Of a stretch of DNA of 64,000 bases, positions 35,803 through 43,516 are shown piece by piece. The DNA comes from Sphingomonas canadensis (GTDB taxonomy: Bacteria; Pseudomonadota; Alphaproteobacteria; Sphingomonadales; Sphingomonadaceae), in NCBI RefSeq assembly GCF_026013525.1, contig NZ_JAPDRA010000013.1, forward strand, positions 1 to 64,000, read 5' to 3'. The position numbers and the translations under genes were made by a program. Below the pieces are notes generated by a model. It ran no database searches, was not told the origin of the DNA, and saw only the letters and a list, made by a program, of their open reading frames with translations. Numbering within the stretch: position 1 is the stretch's first letter; every line of letters starts with the position of its first letter.

Positions 35803-35994
35803 ATGGACGCCGAACTTCGCAGACTTCGCCGCAACCTGGAGACCATGCCCGAGCCCGAGCGCCAGGTATTCGATCGGGCGCGCTATCGCGACCTCGACTA
35901 TATTCAGATCGCCGATGAACTCGACATCACGATCTTGGAAGTCGAGCAGCTGATGGCGAGCGCCATGCGGCATCTGGTTCGCGGGGACGCTTGA
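35803..35994 (+). CDS. Small sigma-70 region-4-like protein
   Basis: A 63-residue protein: RRLRRNLETMPEPERQVFDR then YRDLDYIQIADELDITILEVEQLMASAMRHL. This is the helix-turn-helix pattern of sigma-factor region 4 without regions 1-3. GGAGGTGAACG gives a strong ribosome site before ATG 35803. It probably binds DNA or RNA polymerase as a small regulator of the element. A longer protein with a similar C-terminus is encoded at 41093. Confidence 0.75.
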   Translation: MDAELRRLRRNLETMPEPERQVFDRARYRDLDYIQIADELDITILEVEQLMASAMRHLVRGDA

Positions 35995-36035
35995 TAAGCG
36001 GGAACATTGAGGAAACTAGGTGGCATCGCTAGGCT

Positions 36036-36959
36036 ATGAACATGCGCGTCGATCTCGATCATCTTCCCGAAGTTCAGCAGGCCGAGCTGGCGCGCGTGCG
36101 CGAGACGCTGATGGCCGAGTTCGCGCAGGCGATCTCGACCAGCACCCAGCCGTGGAAGAAGAACGGGCGGATCCTCAAGATCATCCTGTTCGGAAGCTAC
36201 GCGCGTGACGACTGGGTGGATGAGCCCGAGAACGGCTACCAGTCCGACTTTGACCTGCTGGTGATCGTCAGCCACGAGGACCTGACCGACATCGCCGGCT
36301 ACTGGTATATCGCCGAGGACAAGATCCTCCACGATCCCAAGGTCCAGCGGCCGGTCAACATCATCGTCCACACCCTCGACGAGGTGAACAAAGCGCTCCA
36401 GCGCGGTGAGTATTTCTGGGTCGATATCGTCCGCGACGGAGTCGTGCTGTACGAACTGCCGCAGCACGCGCTAGCGGCGCCGAAGCCGCTGACGCCGGCG
36501 GATGCGCTGGCGATGGCCCAAGGCTATTTCGAAGAAGAGAGCCGGTCGGCGTCAAACTGGCTTCGCATGGCTGAACTGGCGGCGGCCGAGGGCTCAGATA
36601 AGGATTGGCGCAACAAAGCCGTGTTCAATTTGCATCAGGCGACCGAGACCGCATATGCCTGCTTCCTCTTGGTCCGCACGCTCTATTTTCCGCGCTCGCA
36701 CAACATCAAGTTCTTGCGGTCGCTTGCCGAAGACAAGGACCCGCGACTGATTGACGCCTGGCCCCGCGCCACGCGCATCGATCGTCGTCGCTTCGAGCTA
36801 CTCAAGCGTGCCTATGTCGAGGCGCGCTACTCCCCGAGCTACGAGATAGGAGCTGACGATCTCGATGCGCTCGCCGCGGCGGTGAGGCGATTGCGCGACG
36901 TCGTTGAGACATTGAGCCTTGAGCGGTTGGCGCAGTTGCGCGGCGAGATGACCCGTTGA
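36036..36959 (+). CDS. MNT-HEPN fusion protein
   Basis: A 307-residue protein combining a minimal nucleotidyltransferase (IILFGSYARDDW, then SDFDLLVIV; the G-S and D-x-D metal residues near 52-75) with a C-terminal HEPN domain (about 160-300: ALAMAQGYFEEESRSASNWLRMAEL, NKAVFNLHQATETAYACFLLVRTLYFPRSHNIKFL). Separate MNT and HEPN genes form toxin-antitoxin pairs; here they are one polypeptide. The usual RNase R-x4-6-H motif is not clear. It could be a self-contained regulator or an AMPylation-controlled RNase; the job is an inference. Confidence 0.82.
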   Translation: MNMRVDLDHLPEVQQAELARVRETLMAEFAQAISTSTQPWKKNGRILKIILFGSYARDDWVDEPENGYQSDFDLLVIVSHEDLTDIAGYWYIAEDKILHDPKVQRPVNIIVHTLDEVNKALQRGEYFWVDIVRDGVVLYELPQHALAAPKPLTPADALAMAQGYFEEESRSASNWLRMAELAAAEGSDKDWRNKAVFNLHQATETAYACFLLVRTLYFPRSHNIKFLRSLAEDKDPRLIDAWPRATRIDRRRFELLKRAYVEARYSPSYEIGADDLDALAAAVRRLRDVVETLSLERLAQLRGEMTR

Positions 36960-37448
36960 TCGACTAACAGGATTCGCAGCCTCTTTGCGACTGCGCTCTA
37001 TGCCGCTTCGCGGTACCGAGTCCCCAGCGGGTCTCAGCCGCCAGAGGGTGACGATCGCGAACGCTCATTCGCGGCGGATTTGCGCCCCAATTTTAGCCAC
37101 TCATCCGCCCAGCACTTAAGCCTGCGAGCCGCCGTTCGCCTAGGCAGCAACATATATGATACTCGGTGGGAATTGGCTCGTCCGCTTTGAGGGGGCGGTC
37201 TCCTCCGTTAAGGTAGCGAGAAGGCGTGGAGTCGCTGTTGGTGGAAACTGGTCGCTCGCCTTTCCGGGTCGTGATCGCGGTAAGCTGGACGTTTGAGTGC
37301 CAGCGCGGCGGTCCCCCGACCAGTTGATCGCTGCTACTGCCCAGGCATGCCCCCCTTCGCAGCGTCGCCGCAGTGCATCAGATTGAAGCTGCGCGAGGGA
37401 CGTTATCGCGTTATATCGCTCGGAACAGGTAGAGATCGGAAGAACTTC
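36960..37448. other. 489-base region without a recognised gene
   Basis: No frame with a credible start and family match on either strand. Part of it must hold the promoter of the downstream block beginning at 37449. I see no strong hairpin or repeat. Confidence 0.4.
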
Positions 37449-37703
37449 ATGGCCACCGCTGCAAATTTGGATTTCAAGAACGAGAGCGATCTGGTCTTCT
37501 CCGACATCTCGAGCGAGGCTTGGCGCGAATATCAATTCGAGTCCGGCGCGACCGTCAAGATCGACAATCCGGTCAAGCTCAACGTCAGCGAAAGTGGCGG
37601 TCACCGGATTTTCGACGGCCAGGGTCTATCTCATTATATCCCGAAGGGCTGGATCCATCTCGTGTGGGAGCCCAAGCCAGGCCAGCCTAATTTCGTGCGC
37701 TGA
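37449..37703 (+). CDS. Hypothetical 84-residue protein
   Basis: Begins MATAANLDFKNESDLVFSDI and has GGAAGAAC before ATG 37449. Composition is mixed beta (REYQFESGATVKIDNPVKLNV, GGHRIFDGQGLSHYIPKGWI). No family recognised. It is the first gene of the same-strand block that leads to the GHKL/DruA-like genes, 43 bases before the next start. Confidence 0.55.
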   Translation: MATAANLDFKNESDLVFSDISSEAWREYQFESGATVKIDNPVKLNVSESGGHRIFDGQGLSHYIPKGWIHLVWEPKPGQPNFVR

Positions 37704-37746
37704 TCCGGCCGCAAAGCAACCCGGCGCGAGGGCATAGGGGGCGCCC

Positions 37747-38832
37747 GTGATCGTCTTTATCTCTTCATCCGCGCGGCCGCGTTATGTCGACGATATCATC
37801 CGCATGCTGGCATTGCCCCAGGGCGGTCAGATGCAGTTTCGCTACAGCGCGAACTGGCTGACGGATGATCTGCGACGCCGCGTGCCGGGCGCGCAACTCG
37901 CCGATGAATATGGGCTGGTCTGCTTCGTCGCCCCTGACACGGCCGCTGCTCCCTATGAATTGATCCCGATCCGGTTCGTGCGCGTGATCCGCGCCGAGCA
38001 GGTTGGCACCTCCTACATCATCACGCTCGCGGCGGACGCTTATGCCAGCGGCGTTACCGACGCTGCGCTGCGGGGCGCGGTTCCGGCGGACGACCGCAAA
38101 CGGCTGCCGAGCGCGGCCAAGGCCGCCGACGAACTTTATTGTCTCGAGGCGGCCTTCAACCCCCGGCCGCACAAGCGCTTCGACCACCGGGCGTTCGAGG
38201 CGACCGCCGAGCAGTTGAGCAAGCAGCCCACCTTCAACACCGATGAGACTGCCTTCTTCGCCGTGAGGCAGATCAGCAAGATCGACGGCTGGAGTTGGTT
38301 CGGCACCTTCGCCAGCCCAAGCGCGATCGAACGTGGCGCGTTCAAGCTTCGGACGGGCAATCGCTATGAGTGCCAGGTCTACTGCCTGCGGCTGTTCGAG
38401 CACGACAGGGGCGAGGACGGCGTCCGGCCTCCCTTGAAAACGCTGTACTTGGTCGCCGAAGGCAATGACGATTCGATCCAGTTCGCGTCCACCAAGCGCA
38501 GCGCCATCGACTCAAGATACGACGTCAAACGCTATGTGTTCGCGGTCGAACTGGAGGCAATGCGCCGGGTCAGCGGCATCCGGCTGTTTCTGTCGGTAGC
38601 GGGCGACGCCGATGAACTCGCGCGGCAGGACGTGCCGCTGCAGATGGTGTTTGGAGGATCGATCGCCATCGCATTCTTCAAGATGCTGTTCATCGGGGTG
38701 GCGACCGCTGGCCCCGGCATGACGGCCGCCGGCCTCGCCGGCAAACTCACCGCGGGCGTTGCGGTCGCGATGATCGCGATCGGCATGCTTGCCGGCGTGG
38801 CCGCGGTTTTTCCCGCGTTCCGCAAGCCATAG
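37747..38832 (+). CDS. Hypothetical protein with C-terminal membrane segments
   Basis: A 361-residue protein with GTG start and an AGGGGGCG site. Residues 1-300 are soluble, with beta-rich segments (MIVFISSSARPRYVDDIIRM, YELIPIRFVRVIRAEQVGTSYIITL, WSWFGTFASPSAIERGAFKL). Two hydrophobic helices follow near the C-terminus (GSIAIAFFKMLFIGVATAG and LTAGVAVAMIAIGMLAGVAAVF). It is probably membrane-anchored with a cytoplasmic domain. I know no family for it. Upstream of two GHKL ATPases, it is a possible effector or sensor of that module. Confidence 0.65.
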   Translation: MIVFISSSARPRYVDDIIRMLALPQGGQMQFRYSANWLTDDLRRRVPGAQLADEYGLVCFVAPDTAAAPYELIPIRFVRVIRAEQVGTSYIITLAADAYASGVTDAALRGAVPADDRKRLPSAAKAADELYCLEAAFNPRPHKRFDHRAFEATAEQLSKQPTFNTDETAFFAVRQISKIDGWSWFGTFASPSAIERGAFKLRTGNRYECQVYCLRLFEHDRGEDGVRPPLKTLYLVAEGNDDSIQFASTKRSAIDSRYDVKRYVFAVELEAMRRVSGIRLFLSVAGDADELARQDVPLQMVFGGSIAIAFFKMLFIGVATAGPGMTAAGLAGKLTAGVAVAMIAIGMLAGVAAVFPAFRKP

Positions 38833-38937
38833 GAAGAAAGGCGCGAGTTTTTGAACGAGGCCCGCACATCGGGCAGTCTGCTTGGTCTTAGTGGGGATGT
38901 CACCGGCGGCCATGTGCCGCGATCAAAGGAGGACATG

Positions 38938-40893
38938 ATGACTGTAGATACCAACGCCGACGACCGCCTTCTGACCGAGGTGGAGCGCCAGGAGAAGTAC
39001 CTGGCCAAACTGCCCGACGATTTCCCGTTCCCGCTGTTCAACGCCGCGCAGGCGCTCGAATCCCAGCGGCGCAGCGGCTATCGCAACACCGCCGCCGCCG
39101 CCCGCGAGATCGTCGACAACGCGATCGAGGCCAAGGCGACGCGCATCGATATCTGTTTCGAGCGTCCCAAGCAGTTGAAGGCGCACCAGCGCTCTGAATC
39201 GATCCACGCCATGGCGTTCATCGACAATGGTTCAGGCATGCTGCCCAAGATGGCCCGCTACGCCTTGTCCTGGGGATCGGGCACGCACTTCGACGACCCG
39301 GCCTTCATCGGCAAGTTCGGCTTCGGCCTGCCAAACGCCTCGATCAACCAGACCAAGCTGGTCGAGGTCTATACCAAGACCGCCGACGCGCCCGCGATCA
39401 CCAAGGCGACGCTCGACGTTCGCCGCGTGCGCCAGCACGGCCTCCACACCATCGAAGAGCCGGTCGAAGCGACCCTGCCCGATTTCGTGCAGAGCTATCT
39501 CGACAAGGCTGGGCTCGCCTTCGATCACGGCACCGTCGTCGTGTGGGTCGAACCCGATCGCCTGAGTTATCGCACCCCCGCGCTGATGAAAGAGCATCTG
39601 CTCGACGATTTCGGCGTCACCTACCGCTACCTGCTCGACAAGGTCGAACTCCATGTCGATCGCACCAAGATAGCCGCGGTCGATCCGCTCTTCCTGACCC
39701 CGCACGCCCGCTATTACCTCGACGAGACCAAGGGCGGGTCGAAGATGAGCGCCGACTATAACATCGCGGTCAAGTATGCCCGTGACCCGGAAACCGGCGT
39801 GCCCGCGCTGACGAAGGTCGCAGACCTTGCCGAACTGGATCGCAGCGATCCCAACCTCGAAGCCGCCGGCGCGATCTACGTCCGCGTCGCGCGCTTTCCC
39901 TATGGTTTCGCCGAAGCCGCGCCCAAGGGGCAGAAGGCGGCGACCGACGCCAACCGCCGGTTCGAGATCCGCAAGTCCCGTCGCGGCATGTCGTTCGTGC
40001 GCGCTGGCCGCGAGATCGAAACCGTGGACGTCTTCCCCAAGTCGGTGAAGGACCAGTCCAAGGGTCTGGGCGATTGGCCGCTGCTTCAGTCCTACGCCTA
40101 TCATTGGGGTGTTGAAGTCCGCTTTGATCCCGACCTCGACGAGGTGTTCGGGATCACCAACGACAAGCAGACCGTCCGGCCGATGGAAGACCTGTGGCGG
40201 CTGTTCGCCGCCGAGGACATCGACGATCAGCTTGGCCGGGAGCAGTCGTACCAGCGCAAGATGCGCAAGGACGAGCGCGCCAAGCAGGACGTCGCCAAGG
40301 CCGAAAAGAGCGCGGAACCGACCGCGGCGGAGACCGCCGCTGCCGCAGCCGACGCCATGGCCGGACAGAAGCCGCGCGTCGCCGAGCGGCTGAAAGCCAA
40401 GGTTCGCGAAGAACTCGAGGAAAAGGTCGCTCAGCGCTCGAAGGTCGACGACAGTTCGATCGAGGCGGCGCGCAAGGCGCTGGAGGACGAGGCCAAGCGG
40501 CGGCCGTATATCGTCGACTTCTATGACGAGCCGCGCGGCCCCTTCTACAAGCCGGAGTGGCTGCTCGGCTCGCAGGTCGGCGTGCTGATCAACCGCCAGC
40601 ATCCCTTCTTCCAGACGCTCTACAGCCCGCTGCTCGACTTGCCCCATGGCGGCCAGGCCAAGCAGGCGCTCGACATCCTGCTGATCGCGCTGGCGCGTGC
40701 CGAACTGGCGGTCGAGCATGAGGAAACCGCCAACTGGTATGTGACCCAGCGCGAACGCGCCTGGAGCACGTTCCTGACCGACGCCTATACCTCGCTTCAG
40801 CAGAAGATGGCACCGGTCGACGAGGAATCCGCCGATCCCGCGGAGCCTGAGGCGGATGCCGGCGCGGCGATCGAACTCGAAGCGGCGGAATGA
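38938..40893 (+). CDS. GHKL (Hsp90/MutL/MORC-like) ATPase 1
   Basis: A 651-residue protein with a GHKL ATPase domain: N-box AAAAREIVDNAIEA near residue 60, G1 FIDNGSGM near 100, and G2 GKFGFGLPNAS near 130. A second conserved part resembles MutL/MORC S5-type transducers (PLFLTPHARYYLDE, RRFEIRKSRRGMSFVRAGREIE, VRFDPDLDEVFGITNDKQTV). A charged, Ala/Lys-rich coiled-coil region (about 430-520) and a C-terminal helical domain follow. AAAGGAGGAC lies 4 bases before ATG 38938; ATG 38935 is too close. It is a paralogue of the protein encoded at 41741. Confidence 0.85.
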   Translation: MTVDTNADDRLLTEVERQEKYLAKLPDDFPFPLFNAAQALESQRRSGYRNTAAAAREIVDNAIEAKATRIDICFERPKQLKAHQRSESIHAMAFIDNGSGMLPKMARYALSWGSGTHFDDPAFIGKFGFGLPNASINQTKLVEVYTKTADAPAITKATLDVRRVRQHGLHTIEEPVEATLPDFVQSYLDKAGLAFDHGTVVVWVEPDRLSYRTPALMKEHLLDDFGVTYRYLLDKVELHVDRTKIAAVDPLFLTPHARYYLDETKGGSKMSADYNIAVKYARDPETGVPALTKVADLAELDRSDPNLEAAGAIYVRVARFPYGFAEAAPKGQKAATDANRRFEIRKSRRGMSFVRAGREIETVDVFPKSVKDQSKGLGDWPLLQSYAYHWGVEVRFDPDLDEVFGITNDKQTVRPMEDLWRLFAAEDIDDQLGREQSYQRKMRKDERAKQDVAKAEKSAEPTAAETAAAAADAMAGQKPRVAERLKAKVREELEEKVAQRSKVDDSSIEAARKALEDEAKRRPYIVDFYDEPRGPFYKPEWLLGSQVGVLINRQHPFFQTLYSPLLDLPHGGQAKQALDILLIALARAELAVEHEETANWYVTQRERAWSTFLTDAYTSLQQKMAPVDEESADPAEPEADAGAAIELEAAE

Positions 40894-40898
40894 GTTGA

Positions 40899-40925
40899 GG
40901 CGCGGGGGCGATGAGCCCCCGCGCC
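40899..40925 (+). terminator. Strong hairpin after the first GHKL gene
   Basis: Perfect 11-base arms GGCGCGGGGGC (40899-40909) and GCCCCCGCGCC (40915-40925) with loop GATGA, 6 bases after the stop. No T-run follows; it may attenuate or protect the upstream mRNA. Confidence 0.6.
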
Positions 40926-41092
40926 GCCATCTGGCCAATCGGTTGTTCGATCGGTAGGATGGTGTTCGAGTGTAAAGCGTACCCAGCTCGAGACCAGTGT
41001 AGGCGCGGCCATGAGCCGTCATGTCCCCCGGACGCTGCAACGGCCTTCAAGCTGATTTTGAAGGCAATAGCAGCGAAAAGGAGGACTCCGTC

Positions 41093-41737
41093 ATGCGCGG
41101 TGTCACGCTCAATGATCTTATCGTCGCGGCGCTAACGCAGCAGCCATATCACCAGCAGCGGCTTGGCCTTCAGGCCAAGCGCTATTGCCGGGCGATCACC
41201 AGCCGGTTCTGCGCCGACTTTCCCGAAGATCGCCATGAAGAGGTTTGCGGCCAAGCTTTCACCGAGTTGATGGCACTCGGCCCGGCCGCGCTAGATCGGC
41301 GATCAGGCCTGTCCCTTTTCCGCCGGGCAATTTTCGCCTCGATCCGCATCGTCCGGTCCGATTATGCGGCCCCCGGCCGACGTACGCGGCGGGCGGGCAT
41401 GACCATGCCACGGCCCAAAATCGCGGCGGAGGATATTGGCCGTTTCGCCGACGGCGAAGCGATCGAGCGCGCGACGGTGAGCGATCCCAACGGCGCCTAT
41501 CTCGACTTCGACGCGTTCGAGAGCGTCGCGGCGGCCGACGCGCTAAAGCAGTGCGAGGACCGGGTCGATGCGGAATGGGCATTGCGGCGGGCGCCGCCTG
41601 GGATCGCCAAGGCGCTTCGGCTGATCCATCTCGACGACGAGCCGGTGGCGAAGGCGGCTGCGGCGATCGGCATGACCCGATTCGATCTGTACCGCCATGC
41701 CCAGGCCTTCGCCGCAAGCTGGGCGAAAGCGGCCTGA
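41093..41737 (+). CDS. Sigma-factor-like DNA-binding protein
   Basis: A 214-residue protein. The middle resembles sigma region 2 (RYCRAITSRFCADFPEDRHEEVCGQAFTELM, SLFRRAIFASIRIVRSDY), and the C-terminus carries a region-4-like helix-turn-helix (ALRLIHLDDEPVAKAAAAIGMTRFDLYRHAQAF). AAGGAGG lies upstream of ATG 41093. It is followed after 3 bases by the second GHKL gene, so it is tightly coupled to it. It may direct transcription of the module or act as a DNA-recognition subunit; both are inferences. Confidence 0.65.
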   Translation: MRGVTLNDLIVAALTQQPYHQQRLGLQAKRYCRAITSRFCADFPEDRHEEVCGQAFTELMALGPAALDRRSGLSLFRRAIFASIRIVRSDYAAPGRRTRRAGMTMPRPKIAAEDIGRFADGEAIERATVSDPNGAYLDFDAFESVAAADALKQCEDRVDAEWALRRAPPGIAKALRLIHLDDEPVAKAAAAIGMTRFDLYRHAQAFAASWAKAA

Positions 41738-41740
41738 GCC

Positions 41741-43429
41741 ATGAACATGTCTCGATCAATGCGGGGGGCGGGCATCAGTTCGGTGCTTGCCGCCCAGCGC
41801 GCCTACGCCGAAGCGCGCCGTGAACGCTCGAAATATGGGCTCATGGTCCCGGAGGCGTTTGTCCGCGGCATTCGTGATCTGGGCTATCGCAGCAATGGCG
41901 ACGCCATCGCCGAACTGATCGATAATGCCCTCCAAGCCTTTGCCGACCGCGTCGATATCGTGTTCGGCTACGATGGGACCACGTCCAGCAAGAAGCCGGT
42001 GCAATTGGCGGTGATCGACAATGGTCACGGCATGGAGTCCGACATGATCCGCATGGCGGTGATGTGGGGCGGCACCCACCGGGAGGACGATCGCACGGGC
42101 CTCGGGCGCTACGGCTATGGCTTGCCCTGCGCGTCGGTGAGCTTGGGTCGACGGTTCACCGTTTACTCGGCTGTCGCGGATGGCGACATGCACGCGGTCA
42201 CGCTCGACCTCGATGCATTGGCCGCCGGCGACTATACCGACCTGCATGGCGAAATCGTCGTGCCCGAAGCGCAGCGGGTCGATCTGCCTTCGTTCGTCGC
42301 CGACCATATCGCACTGGCGCACCCGACTGGCTGGCATGCCGGCACGGTCATCCTGATCGACAAGCTCGATCGGCTGGAATGGGCCACAACCCAGGGCCTG
42401 CGTGAAAACCTGGGCCGGCAGTTCGGCGTCACCTACCACAAGCTACGCGGCGAGGCGGCGCTGTTCGTCGACAATGAATTCGTCGAGCCGATCGATCCGC
42501 TGTTCCTGACGCCCGACTTTCACCTGCATGATCTCGACAGCGACCTCGCCCAGCCGCTCGATCCGATCCGCATCGAAGTGCGCGATCCCGAGACAGCAAG
42601 CTATCGCGGTGCGATGACGCTCCGTTACGCTTGGCTTCCACCCAGCTTCGGTTCGGTCGACAAGGAGCGCGACGCGGTCGGGCTAAACGCCAATCCGCGC
42701 TTTGCGATCCTGAAAGACTATCACGGCATCGTCTTCAGTCGGAATGGACGGCTGATTGACGTGCAGACGCGTACGCCCTGGACCAGCTTCATCAACAACG
42801 ACCGCTACATCAAAGTCGAGATCGAGTTCTCCGCAACGCTCGACGAGGCGTTCGGCGTGACCACCTCGAAGCAGCAGGTCACCGTCTCGACCTTCATCTG
42901 GGACTTGCTGCGTGAAGCTGGGCTGCCCAAGGCGATCGAGCAACTGCGCGCCAAGGTGAAAGACGCCAAGCTCGCCCGCCGGCTCGCGGCATTTAGCCCC
43001 AAGCCGGGCGAGCGGCTGCTCTCGGAACGCGCCATGTGCGGTATCGCCGGACTCGGTGGCGCCGAGCGCGAGCATCAATATGATCTCGGCCTGCGCGTCT
43101 CGCCCTACCGCCTCCAGTTTGAGACGCTCCCTGGGCACCCTTTCTTCCGGGTCGACCGAAATTCGGGGGCACGCACGCTTCACATCAACACCGCGCACCG
43201 CTTCTATGAGGATCTCTATCAGGCTCCGCCGACCACTGCCGAGTTCCGTTCGGCCCTCGAAATCCTGCTGTTTTGCTATGGCGATGTTCTGCTCGACGCC
43301 GGCGAAGGCGCCAAGGGCACGCTGTTCGGCCAGGTCCACCTCTGGTCCCGGCGGCTCGAACAGGCGCTCGGTATGATGGCCTCGCACCTGATCGCGAGCG
43401 ACGATGAGGATGTAGGTCCGTTGGAATGA
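41741..43429 (+). CDS. GHKL (Hsp90/MutL/MORC-like) ATPase 2
   Basis: A 562-residue paralogue of the 38938 protein. N-box AIAELIDNALQA near residue 65, G1 VIDNGHGM near 92, G2 GRYGYGLPCAS near 120. It shares the downstream landmarks PLFLTPDFHLHDLD, NPRFAILKDYHGIVFSRNGRLID, and VEIEFSATLDEAFGVTTSKQQV, but lacks the long charged insert of the first ATPase. GHKL proteins clamp around DNA or clients upon ATP-driven dimerisation, and two paralogues side by side suggest a heterodimer. It lies between a sigma-like gene and the DruA-like gene. Confidence 0.85.
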   Translation: MNMSRSMRGAGISSVLAAQRAYAEARRERSKYGLMVPEAFVRGIRDLGYRSNGDAIAELIDNALQAFADRVDIVFGYDGTTSSKKPVQLAVIDNGHGMESDMIRMAVMWGGTHREDDRTGLGRYGYGLPCASVSLGRRFTVYSAVADGDMHAVTLDLDALAAGDYTDLHGEIVVPEAQRVDLPSFVADHIALAHPTGWHAGTVILIDKLDRLEWATTQGLRENLGRQFGVTYHKLRGEAALFVDNEFVEPIDPLFLTPDFHLHDLDSDLAQPLDPIRIEVRDPETASYRGAMTLRYAWLPPSFGSVDKERDAVGLNANPRFAILKDYHGIVFSRNGRLIDVQTRTPWTSFINNDRYIKVEIEFSATLDEAFGVTTSKQQVTVSTFIWDLLREAGLPKAIEQLRAKVKDAKLARRLAAFSPKPGERLLSERAMCGIAGLGGAEREHQYDLGLRVSPYRLQFETLPGHPFFRVDRNSGARTLHINTAHRFYEDLYQAPPTTAEFRSALEILLFCYGDVLLDAGEGAKGTLFGQVHLWSRRLEQALGMMASHLIASDDEDVGPLE

Positions 43430-43516
43430 AGCGGCTAAACGAGGTGGCTAAAGCGCTGTCAGGATGCAATAAGAGTCGGGGTCGCGCGAGCGGCCCAAAT
43501 CGATTCAGGAGGCGGG

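Noticed and set aside
39232..41040. 602-codon minus-strand frame opposite the first GHKL gene
   Set aside because: Antisense to a protein with clear GHKL motifs; no recognisable domain of its own.
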